Assembly: GCA_002360945.1 (NCBI GenBank)
Contig: DERO01000033.1
Coordinates: 28,295-92,294 of the forward strand
DNA from: Leclercia adecarboxylata
Lineage (GTDB): Bacteria; Pseudomonadota; Gammaproteobacteria; Enterobacterales; Enterobacteriaceae
Reading direction: 5' to 3'
Length of the DNA: 64,000 nt
Part shown: positions 20,929-31,018 of the stretch, piece after piece
Position numbering within the stretch: position 1 is the first letter of the stretch
How the letters are laid out: every line of letters begins with the position of its first letter
Program-made: the position numbers and the translations under genes
The notes under the pieces: generated by a model
What the model saw: only the letters and a program-made list of their open reading frames with translations
The model's database searches: none
What the model was told of the DNA's origin: nothing

Positions 20929-21588
20929 TTACAGCACGCGGGTTTTCAGTGACAGGCCGTTAACGGCCAATTCCAGCTCATCGCCGCCGGAGAGCGGGCC
21001 CACCCCTTCCGGGGTGCCGGTGAGGATCACATCGCCCGGTTTCAGGGTGAAGTAACGGCTCATATAGGCAATCAGCGGCACAATCTTGTGGATCATGTCG
21101 GCGGTGGAGCCGTGCTGGCGCACCTCGCCGTTCACCTTCAGGCTCAGGGTGGTGTTCTGCGGATCGTCGTTGAATTCCGCCACCGGCACGAAACCGGATA
21201 TCGGGCAGGAATTATCAAAGCCTTTGGCTTTTTCCCACGGCTGGCCCGCTTTCTTCATTTTGCCCTGCACATCGCGCAAGGTCAGATCCAGCGCCACACC
21301 ATAACCGGCAATCGCCTTCTGCACATGATCTTCAGAGGCCTGGCGCAGCGTGGCGCCAATCAGCACCGCCAGCTCCACCTCGTGGTGAACCGAGCCCAGC
21401 CCCTGGGGTAACGCCAGCGGCTGGCGGATATCACAGAGCGCCGTTTCCGGTTTAATGAATAGCACCGGCTCGTCCGGAACTGCACTTCCCATTTCCTGAA
21501 TATGCTTAGCGTAATTACTTCCTACGCAGACGACTTTACTTACCGGATAATCCAGTAAGGCTCCTTGCCAGTTATGATGTTGATACAT
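20929..21588 (-). CDS. ycgM: FAH-family hydrolase/tautomerase YcgM
   Basis: A 219-residue member of the fumarylacetoacetate hydrolase family, same length as E. coli YcgM. The metal-binding and catalytic segments are KVVCVGSNYAKHIQEMG, HHEVELAVLIG and GDVILTGTPEGVGPL. It is closest to the FAHD1 group, whose members act on acylpyruvates or oxaloacetate; the substrate here is inferred from family only. Cytoplasmic. Confidence 0.9.
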   Translation of the reverse strand: MYQHHNWQGALLDYPVSKVVCVGSNYAKHIQEMGSAVPDEPVLFIKPETALCDIRQPLALPQGLGSVHHEVELAVLIGATLRQASEDHVQKAIAGYGVALDLTLRDVQGKMKKAGQPWEKAKGFDNSCPISGFVPVAEFNDDPQNTTLSLKVNGEVRQHGSTADMIHKIVPLIAYMSRYFTLKPGDVILTGTPEGVGPLSGGDELELAVNGLSLKTRVL

Positions 21589-21635
21589 ATACGTCCCCTG
21601 AACGGTTAATGTGACGCTGACAGATAATTCTTAAA

Positions 21636-21911
21636 CTAATTTTTCCCCTGCGCCTCAAGATGCTGTTTGAGTAAATTCTCTTGCGGTGGAGGGAGTTGTA
21701 AATAATAGCCCTGTTCGGTTAAGGCGGTTTTGACTTTTTCAAGATCGGCGTTGCTCAGCTGTTTGCGCCCGTCAAGCGGCATCAGCATCACCAGCTGCGG
21801 CTTGCCGAAGCTTTTCAGCAGCGCCTCAGGCACGCGGGAAAAATCGTCCTTTTTTTCGACATACAGGTAGGTCTGGTCGCGCTGGGTACTTCTGTAGATC
21901 ACACAAAACAT
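21636..21911 (-). CDS. ycgL: YcgL domain protein
   Basis: A 91-residue protein matching the E. coli YcgL core: [20 protein letters not shown] at the start, then GYYLQLPPP near the end. E. coli annotation carries a longer N-terminus; here the ATG at 21911 opens the conserved domain and no longer frame is open. Function unknown. It is divergent from minC across about 125 bp, which therefore also carries the min promoter. Confidence 0.9.
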   Translation of the reverse strand: MFCVIYRSTQRDQTYLYVEKKDDFSRVPEALLKSFGKPQLVMLMPLDGRKQLSNADLEKVKTALTEQGYYLQLPPPQENLLKQHLEAQGKN

Positions 21912-22036
21912 ATATTTACTCTGAATTAAGCGGGAGGGTGACTTGCCTCAATATAATTGTGACTATAACATGCCTGATACTCTTCGGAATATCACGGCGC
22001 ACAGGTCGTGGTAAAAGCAAATTGAGTAAGGCCAGG

Positions 22037-22729
22037 ATGTCAAACACGCCCATCGAGCTTAAAGGCAGTAGCTTCACCTTATCAGTGGTTCATTTGCATG
22101 AAGCAAAACCCGAGGTTATTCGTCAGGCGTTAGAAGACAAAATCGCCCAGGCACCCGCATTTCTGAAACATGCGCCCGTGGTCATTAACGTAAGCGGCCT
22201 CGAAGCGCCGGTTAACTGGCACCATTTGCAACAGGCGGTCACCGCTACCGGCCTGCGAATTGTGGGCATCAGCGGCTGCAAAGACGCTGAGCTGAAGGCC
22301 GAAATCGATCGGGCGGGTCTTCCGCTGCTGAACGAAGGCAAAGACAAAGCCCCGCGCGCAGAGCCCCCTGCCCCGCCAGAACTCCCTGTTACTCCTGTCA
22401 CAAAAACGCGATTGATTGATCTGCCAGTGCGTTCCGGTCAGCGTATTTATGCGCCAAACTGTGACCTGATTGTGACCAACCACGTCAGCGCGGGGGCGGA
22501 GCTGATTGCGGATGGCAATATCCATATTTATGGCTCAATGCGAGGCCGCGCGCTGGCAGGTGCCAGCGGCGATCGCGATGCGCAAATTTTTTGTACCCAC
22601 CTGGAGGCGGAGCTGGTCTCCATCGCAGGTGTTTACTGGCTGAGTGATAACATCCCGGCCGAATTTTCTGGCAAAGCGGCACGTCTGCGGCTGGCAGACA
22701 ACGCTTTGACCGTTCAACCGTTGAATTGA
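22037..22729 (+). CDS. minC: Septum site-determining protein MinC
   Basis: A 230-residue FtsZ assembly inhibitor. The N-terminal domain (about 1-105) opposes FtsZ polymer; the C-terminal beta-helix domain (about 125-230; [20 protein letters not shown], then [10 protein letters not shown]) binds MinD and FtsZ tails. Between them is a Pro-rich linker ([16 protein letters not shown]). ATG at 22037 after AAGG; the 33-codon extension is rejected. First gene of minCDE. Confidence 0.96.
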   Translation: MSNTPIELKGSSFTLSVVHLHEAKPEVIRQALEDKIAQAPAFLKHAPVVINVSGLEAPVNWHHLQQAVTATGLRIVGISGCKDAELKAEIDRAGLPLLNEGKDKAPRAEPPAPPELPVTPVTKTRLIDLPVRSGQRIYAPNCDLIVTNHVSAGAELIADGNIHIYGSMRGRALAGASGDRDAQIFCTHLEAELVSIAGVYWLSDNIPAEFSGKAARLRLADNALTVQPLN

Positions 22730-22752
22730 TCCCTTTTTAACAAGGAATTTCT

Positions 22753-23565
22753 ATGGCACGCATTATTGTTGTTACTTCGGGTAAAGGAGGCGTTGGCAAG
22801 ACCACCTCCAGCGCGGCCATCGCTACTGGTTTGGCCCAGAAGGGAAAGAAAACCGTCGTTATCGATTTCGATATCGGCCTGCGTAACCTTGACCTGATTA
22901 TGGGTTGTGAACGCCGTGTGGTGTACGATTTTGTGAACGTGATTCAGGGTGATGCCACGCTGAATCAGGCAATGATTAAAGATAAACGTACCGACAATCT
23001 CTACATTCTTCCCGCTTCACAGACGCGCGACAAGGATGCGCTGACCCGTGAAGGCGTGGAAAAAGTGCTCGATGAGCTGAAAAAAATGGAGTTCGATTTC
23101 GTGGTCTGCGATTCACCGGCAGGCATCGAAACCGGCGCGCTGATGGCGCTCTACTTCGCCGATGAAGCGATCATCACCACCAACCCGGAAGTGTCGTCCG
23201 TACGCGACTCCGACCGTATTTTAGGGATCCTCGCCTCGAAATCCCGCCGTGCGGAAAATGGCGAAGAACCGATTAAAGAGCACCTGCTGCTGACCCGTTA
23301 TAATCCGGGTCGCGTCAATAAAGGTGATATGCTGAGTATGGAAGACGTGCTCGAGATCCTGCGCATCAAACTGGTTGGCGTTATCCCGGAAGATCAATCC
23401 GTGCTGCGCGCTTCTAACCAGGGTGAACCGGTTATCCTCGACGCTAACGCAGACGCCGGTAAAGCGTATGCGGACACGGTAGATCGTCTGCTCGGAGAAG
23501 AACGTCCTTTCCGCTTCATCGAAGAAGAGAAGAAAGGTTTCCTCAAACGCCTGTTCGGAGGATAA
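22753..23565 (+). CDS. minD: Septum site-determining ATPase MinD
   Basis: A 270-residue deviant Walker A ATPase with the P-loop KGGVGKTT and a C-terminal amphipathic membrane-targeting helix (EEEKKGFLKRLFGG). ATP-bound MinD dimerises on the inner membrane and recruits MinC; MinE stimulates its ATPase, producing pole-to-pole oscillation. Follows minC by 23 bp with AAGGA before the ATG, and minE follows after 3 bp. Confidence 0.98.
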   Translation: MARIIVVTSGKGGVGKTTSSAAIATGLAQKGKKTVVIDFDIGLRNLDLIMGCERRVVYDFVNVIQGDATLNQAMIKDKRTDNLYILPASQTRDKDALTREGVEKVLDELKKMEFDFVVCDSPAGIETGALMALYFADEAIITTNPEVSSVRDSDRILGILASKSRRAENGEEPIKEHLLLTRYNPGRVNKGDMLSMEDVLEILRIKLVGVIPEDQSVLRASNQGEPVILDANADAGKAYADTVDRLLGEERPFRFIEEEKKGFLKRLFGG

Positions 23566-23568
23566 GTT

Positions 23569-23838
23569 ATGGCATTACTGGACTTTTTTCTCTCGCGGAA
23601 AAAAAGCACCGCCAACATCGCAAAAGAGCGTCTGCAGATCATCGTGGCAGAACGCCGCCGCAGCGACGCGGAACCGCATTACCTGCCGCAGCTGCGTAAA
23701 GACATTCTGGAAGTGATCTGTAAGTATGTGCAGATCGACCCGGAAATGGTGACCGTACAGCTGGAGCAAAAGGACGGGGATATCTCGATTCTGGAGCTCA
23801 ACGTGACCCTGCCGGAAGCGGAAGAGTCACGTTCATAA
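23569..23838 (+). CDS. minE: Cell division topological specificity factor MinE
   Basis: An 89-residue protein, close to E. coli MinE (88). The N-terminal membrane-targeting helix ([12 protein letters not shown]) and the MinD-interacting helix ([17 protein letters not shown]) are evident, followed by the dimerisation domain. It drives MinD off the membrane and positions the division site at midcell. Last gene of minCDE; a REP element follows the stop. Confidence 0.97.
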
Positions 23839-23849
23839 CCGTGCCTGTT

Positions 23850-23880
23850 GCCGGGCGGCGCTACGCTTGCCCGGCCTACA
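23850..23880. repeat. REP/PU-type palindromic repeat
   Basis: GCCGGGCGGCGCTACGC followed by TTGCCCGGCCTACA, between the convergent minE and rnd genes. Same family as 684 and 7979. Confidence 0.8.
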
Positions 23881-23898
23881 GATTCCCCATCGGGGCGA

Positions 23899-25026
23899 TT
23901 ACTGCGGATACGCTTCCAGTAGTGTATTCAGGCGATCGGCCATCAGTTCCCCGCGCCAGCCCGCCATCAGTTCCGGCGTCCCGTTCTGCGGTTTCAGCTT
24001 CCAGTGCGCGTTCAGCAGCTGGTTGATCTGACGACGTGAGGCCAGCAGCTCGGCGCTGACTTTGCTCTCCGCTGCCACTTCCTGCACCAGGGCTTTAATT
24101 GCCTTGAACGCTTTGCGATAACCCGGCATATCCATCAGGTTCAACAGCGGCTGCGGCAATGCCTCTTCCGGCAGCTCCTGCGCTTTTGCTACCAGCGCCA
24201 GCAGGGTTTTACCATGGTAGCGGATCTCCGAACCGGAAAGCCCGATGCTGTCCAGCTCCCCCAGACTGCCCGGCATATAACGCGCCACGGCCCACAGATG
24301 CTCTTCACGCACCACAAAGTTCACCGCCAGGTCGCGCTCGCGCGCCTTACGCAGTCGCCAGTCGGCCAGCAGCTGCAGACAGGCCAGCTGGCGGGTACGC
24401 AGCTGCCAGGCGTTGCTGATGTCGCGCCACGCCTCTTTCGGATCGGTGGTCTCCTGACGACGCAGCTGCGTCATCCGGCACTCATTCAGGGCGGCAGGCA
24501 GCCAGCCGGAGGCTTCGGCCTCTTTCATCAGCTGGCCGGCAATCGGCAGCAGGTAGAACACATCCGCCGCCGCGTAGTCGAGCTGACGTTCCGTCAGCGG
24601 GCGGGCCAGCCAGTCGGTGCGGGATTCGCTCTTGTCGATCGCCAGCCCGGTATACTCCTCCACCATGGCGGCAAAGCCCCATGACAGCGGGCGACCGGCA
24701 AAGGCGGCGAGGATCTGGGTGTCGATCAGCGGCTCCGGCATGATGCCGAAGGTATTCAGGAAAACTTCCAGATCTTCACTTCCGGCATGCAGATATTTGG
24801 TGACGGCGGTATTCAGCATCAATTCGCGCATCGGCGCCCAGTCGGTGATCCCCAGCGGGTCGATAAGCGACACATTTTTTCCGTCATACATCTGGATCAG
24901 ACCCAGCTGCGGGTAATAGGTGCGGGTACGGACAAACTCGGTATCCAGCGCGATGGCGGGTGCGTCGCGGGTGACATCGCACAGCGAAGCCAGCTCGTCG
25001 TTGGTGGTGATCATCTGGTAATTCAA
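23899..25026 (-). CDS. rnd: Ribonuclease D
   Basis: A 375-residue 3'-5' exoribonuclease used in tRNA 3'-end maturation. The DEDD exonuclease motifs are visible (IALDTEFVRT, GSEDLEVFLN, DYAAADVFYL), followed by HRDC domains. The TTG at 25026 is chosen because it gives exactly the E. coli length, and E. coli rnd is known to use UUG; GAGAA lies upstream. The longer frame to 25095 would run through the fadD terminator and is rejected. Confidence 0.94.
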   Translation of the reverse strand: MNYQMITTNDELASLCDVTRDAPAIALDTEFVRTRTYYPQLGLIQMYDGKNVSLIDPLGITDWAPMRELMLNTAVTKYLHAGSEDLEVFLNTFGIMPEPLIDTQILAAFAGRPLSWGFAAMVEEYTGLAIDKSESRTDWLARPLTERQLDYAAADVFYLLPIAGQLMKEAEASGWLPAALNECRMTQLRRQETTDPKEAWRDISNAWQLRTRQLACLQLLADWRLRKARERDLAVNFVVREEHLWAVARYMPGSLGELDSIGLSGSEIRYHGKTLLALVAKAQELPEEALPQPLLNLMDMPGYRKAFKAIKALVQEVAAESKVSAELLASRRQINQLLNAHWKLKPQNGTPELMAGWRGELMADRLNTLLEAYPQ

Positions 25027-25052
25027 ATCATATTCTCTTTGGTTTGCGCCCA

Positions 25053-25079
25053 TAAAAAAACGCTGGCGTGGCCAGCGTC
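25053..25079 (-). terminator. fadD terminator
   Basis: On the minus strand the stem ACGCTGGC/GCCAGCGT is followed by seven Ts. It lies between fadD and rnd, so rnd probably has its own promoter or depends on read-through. Confidence 0.85.
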
Positions 25080-25100
25080 TTTGGGTGACTAACACGAAGC

Positions 25101-26786
25101 TCAGGCTTTATTGTCTACTTTGGCGCGCGCTTCGTCACGTAATTCTCGTCGTAATATCTTACCGACGTTGGATTTGGGCAGTTCATCGCGAAACTCCACC
25201 AGTTTCGGCACTTTGTAGCCGGTCAGCTGGCGACGGCAGAAGGTAATTAGCGCCTCTTCGCTCAGGTCAGGATCTTTTTTCACCACAAAGATTTTCACCG
25301 TTTCCCCGCTGCTGCCCCCCGGGACGCCCACTGCGGCCACTTCCAGCACGCCGTTGTGCTGCATCACCACGTCCTCAATCTCGTTCGGATAGACGTTGAA
25401 CCCGGAAACCAGGATCATGTCTTTCTTACGATCGACGATGCGCAGGAAGCCTTCGTCATCCATCACCGCGATATCCCCGGTGTGCAGCCAGCCGTCTTTG
25501 ATGATTTCGTCGGTGGCGTCCGGGCGCTGCCAGTAGCCCAGCATCACCTGCGGCCCGCGCACGCACAGTTCGCCCGGCTCGCCGTGCGGTACTTCGTTAT
25601 CGTCGTCATCCACCAGTTTGGCTTCGGTGGAGGGCACCGGCAGGCCGATGCTGCCGCTGTGGTAGTCGATGTCGTGCGGGTTGACGCTCACCAGCGGGGC
25701 GCACTCGGTCAGGCCGTAGCCCTCCAGCAGATACTGCCCGGTGAGTTTGACCCAGCGCTCGGCCACCGCCTGCTGCACCGGCATCCCGCCGCCCGCCGAC
25801 AGATGCAGGGTCGAGAAGTCGAGCTGCTGAAACTCTTTGTTGTTCAGCAGCGCATTAAACAGGGTGTTCACCCCGGTCATGGCGGTAAAGGGATATTTCG
25901 CCAGCTCTTTGACCAGTCCCGGAATGTCGCGCGGGTTAGTGATCAGCACGTTCTGCCCGCCGAGCTCAATAAACAGCAGGCAGTTCATGGTCAGGGCGAA
26001 AATGTGATACAGCGGCAGCGCGGTGATCACCAGCTCTTTGCCGCGATGCAGCAGCGGCCCGTAGGTGGCGTTTACCTGCTCAAGGTTGGCCAGCATGTTG
26101 CGGTGGGTCAGCATCGCCCCTTTCGCTACCCCGGTGGTGCCGCCGGTGTACTGCAGGAAGGCGAGATCCTGCGGCACCACTTCCGGCTTCACGTACTGCA
26201 TGCGGTAGCCGTTGTGCAGCGCCCGCCGGAAGGAGATGGCGTCCGGCAGGTGGTATTTAGGCACCAGACGTTTAACGTACTTAACAACGAAGTTCACCAG
26301 CGTCCCTTTGGCGGTGGAGAGCTGATCGCCCATCCGCGTCAGAATGACGTGTTTCACCTGAGTCTTGTCGACCACTTTTTCCAGGGTGTGCGCGAAGTTG
26401 GAGACAATCACAATCGCCGAGGCGCCGCTGTCGTTCAGCTGGTGCTCCAGCTCACGCGGGGTATAGAGCGGGTTAACGTTAACCACGATCATACCAGCAC
26501 GCAGGATGCCAAACAGCGCCACCGGATATTGCAGCAGGTTAGGCATCATCAGCGCCACGCGGTCGCCTTTCTTCAGGCCTAACCCCTGTTGCAGATAGGC
26601 GGCAAATGCCCGGCTGCGCTCTTCCAGCTTACGGAAGGTCATCACCTCGCCCATGTTCACAAACGCAGGCTGATCGGCGTAGCGCGTCACGGAGTTTTCA
26701 AACAGTTCAACCAGGGATTGATAACGGTCAGGATTGATCTCTGCAGGAACATCCGCAGGATAACGGTTAAGCCAAACCTTCTTCAC
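25101..26786 (-). CDS. fadD: Long-chain fatty acid-CoA ligase FadD
   Basis: A 561-residue AMP-forming acyl-CoA synthetase, identical in length to E. coli FadD. The AMP-binding P-loop is [15 protein letters not shown] and the fatty acyl-CoA synthetase signature spans [16 protein letters not shown] and RIVDRKKD. It activates incoming fatty acids at the inner membrane, coupling uptake to beta-oxidation. The start is a GTG at 26786 preceded by AGAGGTGAT; an upstream in-frame extension is not supported. A FadR operator is located 73 bp upstream. Confidence 0.96.
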   Translation of the reverse strand: MKKVWLNRYPADVPAEINPDRYQSLVELFENSVTRYADQPAFVNMGEVMTFRKLEERSRAFAAYLQQGLGLKKGDRVALMMPNLLQYPVALFGILRAGMIVVNVNPLYTPRELEHQLNDSGASAIVIVSNFAHTLEKVVDKTQVKHVILTRMGDQLSTAKGTLVNFVVKYVKRLVPKYHLPDAISFRRALHNGYRMQYVKPEVVPQDLAFLQYTGGTTGVAKGAMLTHRNMLANLEQVNATYGPLLHRGKELVITALPLYHIFALTMNCLLFIELGGQNVLITNPRDIPGLVKELAKYPFTAMTGVNTLFNALLNNKEFQQLDFSTLHLSAGGGMPVQQAVAERWVKLTGQYLLEGYGLTECAPLVSVNPHDIDYHSGSIGLPVPSTEAKLVDDDDNEVPHGEPGELCVRGPQVMLGYWQRPDATDEIIKDGWLHTGDIAVMDDEGFLRIVDRKKDMILVSGFNVYPNEIEDVVMQHNGVLEVAAVGVPGGSSGETVKIFVVKKDPDLSEEALITFCRRQLTGYKVPKLVEFRDELPKSNVGKILRRELRDEARAKVDNKA

Positions 26787-26858
26787 TACATCACCTCTGA
26801 AAAGCGTGTTCGTCGTCATCACAGCCCCGGTTAATAAACAAGTCGTTAACATAATATT

Positions 26859-26875
26859 AACTCAGCGTACCAGTT
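26859..26875 (-). promoter_or_regulatory. FadR operator of fadD
   Basis: On the minus strand the 17-mer AACTGGTACGCTGAGTT fits the FadR consensus (AxCTGGTxxGAxxxxTT-like) and resembles the known E. coli fadD operator half for half. It should mediate repression by the fadR product encoded at 17145. Confidence 0.75.
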
Positions 26876-26935
26876 TATTAATTGTCCGGATTTAAGGTTG
26901 CGAAGCGCGTCACTATTTATTTTTGTTATAGCGAT

Positions 26936-26969
26936 AAAAAAAACGAAACAGCGGCTGGGCCGCTGTTTC
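26936..26969 (-). terminator. yeaY terminator
   Basis: Stem GAAACAGCGGC/GCCGCTGTTTC with a CCA loop, followed on the minus strand by eight Ts. Confidence 0.9.
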
Positions 26970-26990
26970 TTCTTCAGTTATAACAGGCAC

Positions 26991-27584
26991 TTACTCTGTT
27001 ACCACCGTCCGAACCTGAGCCGGTCCGGGACCGTAACCTGGCCATCCGCCATAGCCGTAGCCATATCCATAGCGCCACGGATGCGGGCCCCAGTAGAAGG
27101 GATCGATAGGCTGCGGCGGCATCATAACCTGCTGCACCACCCGCCAGCGTTTGTAGCCGTTGGTCTGCAGGGTCATAAATTTATACGGCGTGTTGCCAAT
27201 TTTGCCCTGCTCCGCACCAGTGATGGTGCCGACCACAGTGATCAGCTGGCCGCGGAAATCCACCGGGTCGAGGAAGCCGTTGATATCGGCATAAATGCGC
27301 CCGCGCGAGGCTTCACCCAGAATCGGCCGCGCGCCGCTGTCCAGCGGGACGGTGGCGATTTCCAGACGGGTTTTCCCCTGCTGGTTCATCACCTCCACCA
27401 CTTTGCCGCCAAAGCGTGCTTCCTGGCCGACGTACAGTTCCGGAGCGTTCATCACCCGGACCAGATCCTGCTGCGGCGTCGGGCTGCTGCCCTTGATCGC
27501 ATCAGGGACAGAGACACATCCTGTTAATGCCAGGGCCAGCGCCCCGACGGTCAGCAGACGAACAACATATTTTTGAACCGCCAT
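26991..27584 (-). CDS. yeaY: Slp family outer-membrane lipoprotein YeaY
   Basis: A 197-residue lipoprotein with the lipobox LALTGC (Cys near 23) and an Slp domain. The C-terminal 30 residues are strongly aromatic and Gly/Pro-rich ([18 protein letters not shown]). Slp proteins are starvation- or stationary-phase-induced; E. coli yeaY is sigma-E-controlled and yields the MicL sRNA only at the cutC locus, not here. Downstream of tsaB and yoaA in the same direction, consistent with a yoaA-tsaB-yeaY unit. Confidence 0.9.
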   Translation of the reverse strand: MAVQKYVVRLLTVGALALALTGCVSVPDAIKGSSPTPQQDLVRVMNAPELYVGQEARFGGKVVEVMNQQGKTRLEIATVPLDSGARPILGEASRGRIYADINGFLDPVDFRGQLITVVGTITGAEQGKIGNTPYKFMTLQTNGYKRWRVVQQVMMPPQPIDPFYWGPHPWRYGYGYGYGGWPGYGPGPAQVRTVVTE

Positions 27585-27621
27585 GATGCGACTCCTTTTT
27601 CTCAGGCTCTGATACTGAGAT

Positions 27622-28317
27622 TCACTCCCGGCCCGGAAGTTTCTTCCACGCTACGGTGTTTCGCAAATAAACCGGCTCGGCCTTCTCGACCGCCACAGTT
27701 TTTCCTGCGGCCAGCAGCTGGCGGGCGATAGGCAGCATATCTTCCGCGGCAGGCAGCAACACTTTACCGTCCACCAGGGTCAGACCGCTGTCGTTGGCCA
27801 TCCCCGGCCACGCCGGCCAGCCGGTGCCGACGGTTGCCCACTCGCCGGAAAGCTGCTTCATGCGTTCGCCTGCTGCGTCCGGGGTGAGTACGGCTTCGCT
27901 CTCTTCCCCGTGCCAGACACCCTGCTCATCGCGGGTGTATTCCGCCCAGTAGACTTCGCCCATGCGGGCGTCGATGGCGGCCAGCACGCGGGTGGCACCG
28001 GTATTGCGCCACGCCCCCTCGGCCATCGTGGCGAGGGTCGAGACGCCGATCATCGGCAGGTCAGCGCCCAGCGCCAGCCCCTGGGCAATGCCGATACCGA
28101 TACGCACGCCGGTAAAGCTGCCGGGGCCGCGGCCATAGGCCAGGGCATCGAGGTTATTCAGGGAGGTGTCGCCCTCGGTGAGGATCATCTTCACCAAAGG
28201 CAGGATACGTTGGGTATGTTCCCGGGGGCACTCTTCGAAATGAGCACAGAGTTTACCGTCGTTCCACAGGGCAACAGAGCAGGCCTCTGTGGCGGTATCA
28301 ATAGCCAGAATTCGCAT
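27622..28317 (-). CDS. tsaB: tRNA t6A biosynthesis protein TsaB
   Basis: A 231-residue ASKHA-fold protein with the N-terminal [15 protein letters not shown] phosphate-binding segment and [14 protein letters not shown]. It is the scaffold that binds TsaD and TsaE in the complex that adds threonylcarbamoyl to A37 of ANN-decoding tRNAs; it lacks catalysis of its own. Essential in E. coli. Lies 66 bp after yoaA, as in E. coli. Confidence 0.96.
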   Translation of the reverse strand: MRILAIDTATEACSVALWNDGKLCAHFEECPREHTQRILPLVKMILTEGDTSLNNLDALAYGRGPGSFTGVRIGIGIAQGLALGADLPMIGVSTLATMAEGAWRNTGATRVLAAIDARMGEVYWAEYTRDEQGVWHGEESEAVLTPDAAGERMKQLSGEWATVGTGWPAWPGMANDSGLTLVDGKVLLPAAEDMLPIARQLLAAGKTVAVEKAEPVYLRNTVAWKKLPGRE

Positions 28318-28383
28318 GTGTTGTCGCGCTCTCGCAAGGGTCAGTCACAAAAAGGCGCGCATTTTAACACACCCGTCAGCAAA

Positions 28384-30294
28384 TTACTCCGGCTGCGACG
28401 CGGCCAGGAAGCGCACCGCGCGATCGATATCCCGGGTACGCGGTGCCGGCGGCAGGCTGGCGACAAAGGTGGCCCCGTACGGGCGCATCACCAGCCGGTT
28501 ATCGCAGATCACCAGCACCCCGCGATCGTCCACGTCGCGGATCAGGCGCCCTACCCCCTGCTTGAGGGTGATGACCGCATCCGGAAGCTGCACCTCGTCA
28601 AAGGGATCGCCGCCGCGCAGACGGCAGTCTTCCATCCGCGCCTTCAGCAGCGGATCGTCCGGCGAGGTAAAGGGCAGCTTGTCGATGATCACCAGCGACA
28701 GGGCGTCGCCGCGCACGTCTACCCCTTCCCAGAAGCTGCTGGTCGCCACCAGCAGAGCGTTGCCCGCGGTAACAAACTGTTGGAGAAGTTGACCTTTGCT
28801 GGTTTCCCCCTGCAACAGCACCGGCAGGGTCATGGTGGCGCGGAACTGCTCCGCCAGGTCGCGCATCATGGCGTGGGAGGTGCAGAGCATAAAGCAGCGG
28901 CCGTTGTTGGCCTCGATCATCGGCTTGAGCATCGCCGCCAGATGACGGGCGGCACCGGGCTGATTGGGCAGCGGCAGATTTCGCGGCACACAGAGCAGCG
29001 CCTGGGTGGCGTAATCAAACGGGCTCGGCAGCAGCAGGGATTTGGCCTCTGTGATACCGAGACGTTCGGTAAAGTGGTGCAGATCGTCGTTAACCGACAG
29101 CGTGGCGGAGGTAAAAATCCAGCTGCCCGGCTTTTGCGCCATCACGTCCTGGAACTTATCGGCCACGGTAAGCGGCGTCAGGGCGAGGGTAAAATGGCGC
29201 GAGTTGCATTCGTACCAGTAGCTGTAGCCTGGCTGGTTAAACTCTTTCAGCCGTTTCAGGCGGGCGCGGTAGAGCGTGGCGCGCTCGAAGGCAGCATCCA
29301 GCAGCGCCGAGCGGCCCAGAGAGAGCTTCGCCACGTCATAGCAGAGCTCCAGGGCATCATCGAGCAGCAGCAGCGCGCGCTGAATATGCTGATCGGCCAG
29401 CAGTTCGCGCAGGTTGCCGCGATAGCCGGGATCGCCGAGCTGCATGCGGAAATCCTGGGTGCTTTGTGCCAGACGGTCGGCGCACTTCTGCAGCTGCTGG
29501 GTATCTTTCAGTTCGGTGCGGTAGGCAATGGTGAAATCTTTCGCCAGGTCCAGCAGTTGGCGGCTGGAGAGGGACTGGCCGAAATACTGGCTGGCGATAT
29601 CCGGGAGCTGATGGGCTTCATCGAAGATCAGCACGTCGGCCTCGGGGATCAGCTCGCCAAAGCCGCCCTCTTTCACCACCATATCCGCGAGGAACAGGTG
29701 ATGGTTGACCACCACGACGTCGGCATCCATCGCCGTTTTACGCGCTTTGACCACGAAGCAGTCTTTATACATTGGGCAGTCGCTGCCGAGGCAGTTGTCG
29801 TTGGTGCTGGTGACCAGCGGCCAGGCGGCGGAGTCTTCGGCCACGCTGGCGCAGGTGCTAATGTCCCCGTCCTGGGTCTGGTTGGCCCAGCTGCGCAAGA
29901 TAATCACATCGCTGAGGGTCTGCACGGGCAGATCGCCTCCCGCCAGCGCCTGCTGTTCGAGTCGTTCAATACAGAGGTAGTTGGAGCGCCCTTTCAGCAG
30001 GGCCAGTCGGCCTTTGTATTTCAGCGCTTTGGCGACGGTAGGCAGATCGCGGCTGTAGAGCTGATCCTGCAAGGCTTTTGAGCCGGTGGAGATGATCACT
30101 TTCTTTTTGGCGCGCAGCGCGGGCGCGAGGTAGGCATAGGTTTTACCGGTGCCGGTGCCGGCTTCCACCACCAGCGGCCGGGCGCTGTCGATGGCCTCGG
30201 CCACCGCGTGCGCCATCTGACGCTGCGGCTCGCGCGGCTTAAAGCCGGGAATTGCCTTTGCTAACTGTCCGTCTGCTGCGAAATCGTCTGCCAC
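28384..30294 (-). CDS. yoaA: ATP-dependent Fe-S helicase YoaA (DinG/XPD family)
   Basis: A 636-residue superfamily 2 helicase. Walker A is AGTGTGKT (45-52), and the DEAH box is at 225-228 (IFDEAHQLPD). Between them lie four cysteines (C108, C168, C173, C179) placed to bind the 4Fe-4S cluster of XPD-type helicases. Motif VI is near GVGRLIRDVDDRG. In E. coli YoaA binds HolC of the polymerase III holoenzyme and aids repair of stalled forks. First gene of yoaA-tsaB-yeaY. Confidence 0.96.
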   Translation of the reverse strand: MADDFAADGQLAKAIPGFKPREPQRQMAHAVAEAIDSARPLVVEAGTGTGKTYAYLAPALRAKKKVIISTGSKALQDQLYSRDLPTVAKALKYKGRLALLKGRSNYLCIERLEQQALAGGDLPVQTLSDVIILRSWANQTQDGDISTCASVAEDSAAWPLVTSTNDNCLGSDCPMYKDCFVVKARKTAMDADVVVVNHHLFLADMVVKEGGFGELIPEADVLIFDEAHQLPDIASQYFGQSLSSRQLLDLAKDFTIAYRTELKDTQQLQKCADRLAQSTQDFRMQLGDPGYRGNLRELLADQHIQRALLLLDDALELCYDVAKLSLGRSALLDAAFERATLYRARLKRLKEFNQPGYSYWYECNSRHFTLALTPLTVADKFQDVMAQKPGSWIFTSATLSVNDDLHHFTERLGITEAKSLLLPSPFDYATQALLCVPRNLPLPNQPGAARHLAAMLKPMIEANNGRCFMLCTSHAMMRDLAEQFRATMTLPVLLQGETSKGQLLQQFVTAGNALLVATSSFWEGVDVRGDALSLVIIDKLPFTSPDDPLLKARMEDCRLRGGDPFDEVQLPDAVITLKQGVGRLIRDVDDRGVLVICDNRLVMRPYGATFVASLPPAPRTRDIDRAVRFLAASQPE

Positions 30295-30421
30295 TCTGCC
30301 CCCTGTATTTTTGCACAGGGGATTATGTCAGGCCGCTCGCCCTCGCGCCAGTCGAGAGTGACGCAGGCAAAACAATATGGCAGTCTTGCCTGCTGAAACA
30401 GACACTCACGAGGAAACGTAA

Positions 30422-30766
30422 ATGACAATTGTGCGCATTGATGCCGAAGCCCGCTGGTCAGATGTGGTGATCCACAACCAGACCCTGTACTACACCGGCG
30501 TTCCGGCCAATCTGGAAGCCGACGCCTATGAGCAGACCGCCAATACCCTGGCGCAGATCGACGCGGTGCTGGAAAAACAGGGCAGCGACAAGTCACGCAT
30601 TCTGGATGCGACCATTTTCCTGGCAAATAAAGACGATTTTGCGGCGATGAACAAAGCCTGGGATGAGTGGGTGGTGGCGGGTCACGCGCCTGTACGCTGC
30701 ACGGTACAGGCGACGCTGATGAAACCGCAGTATAAGGTTGAGATTAAGATTATCGCCGCAGTATAA
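30422..30766 (+). CDS. yoaB: RidA/YjgF family protein YoaB
   Basis: A 114-residue protein of the YjgF/YER057c/UK114 family, containing YYTGVPANLE, the SRILDATIFLANKDDF segment and the conserved CTVQATL near the end with the Arg that binds carboxylates (VRCTVQA). Members deaminate reactive enamine/imine intermediates; YoaB's own substrate is undefined. ATG at 30422 follows CGAGGAA. Divergent from yoaA and convergent with yoaH, 5 bp apart. Confidence 0.92.
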   Translation: MTIVRIDAEARWSDVVIHNQTLYYTGVPANLEADAYEQTANTLAQIDAVLEKQGSDKSRILDATIFLANKDDFAAMNKAWDEWVVAGHAPVRCTVQATLMKPQYKVEIKIIAAV

Positions 30767-30771
30767 GGGCG

Positions 30772-30957
30772 TTACTCCTCTTCATCCTCATCTTCAAAAC
30801 GCGCCACGATCCGCTCGCCGGTATGGGTGGCGCGCAGCTCTTCTGCCACCTGGGAAATAGCCTGTCCGCTGCTCATCCCCTGGGACATCAGCTCCTGAAT
30901 GCGCTCGACGGCCTTTTGCTGCTGGTCGTGGCTCAGTGAAGGTAAACCTGCAAACAT
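30772..30957 (-). CDS. yoaH: Small protein YoaH (UPF0181)
   Basis: A 61-residue acidic protein of family UPF0181, matching E. coli YoaH (59): [20 protein letters not shown] at the start and an acidic tail (RFEDEDEEE). ATG at 30957 with AGGAG six bases upstream. Function unknown. Divergent from pabB across 61 bp. Confidence 0.9.
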   Translation of the reverse strand: MFAGLPSLSHDQQQKAVERIQELMSQGMSSGQAISQVAEELRATHTGERIVARFEDEDEEE

Positions 30958-31018
30958 CGTCAACTCCTGCTAAATTATCAGCGCTAATTATTTCACGCTG
31001 CCCGGTAGTCTACCACCC

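Noticed and set aside
25026..25095. Longer N-terminus of RNase D
   Set aside because: Would be translated through the fadD terminator hairpin; the TTG start gives the exact family length.
25356..26582. 408-codon plus-strand frame opposite fadD
   Set aside because: Shadow of fadD with no domain and His/Arg/Gln-rich composition.
27910..30081. 723-codon plus-strand frame opposite tsaB and yoaA
   Set aside because: Spans two well-identified minus-strand genes and their intergenic gap; composition is typical of a shadow frame.
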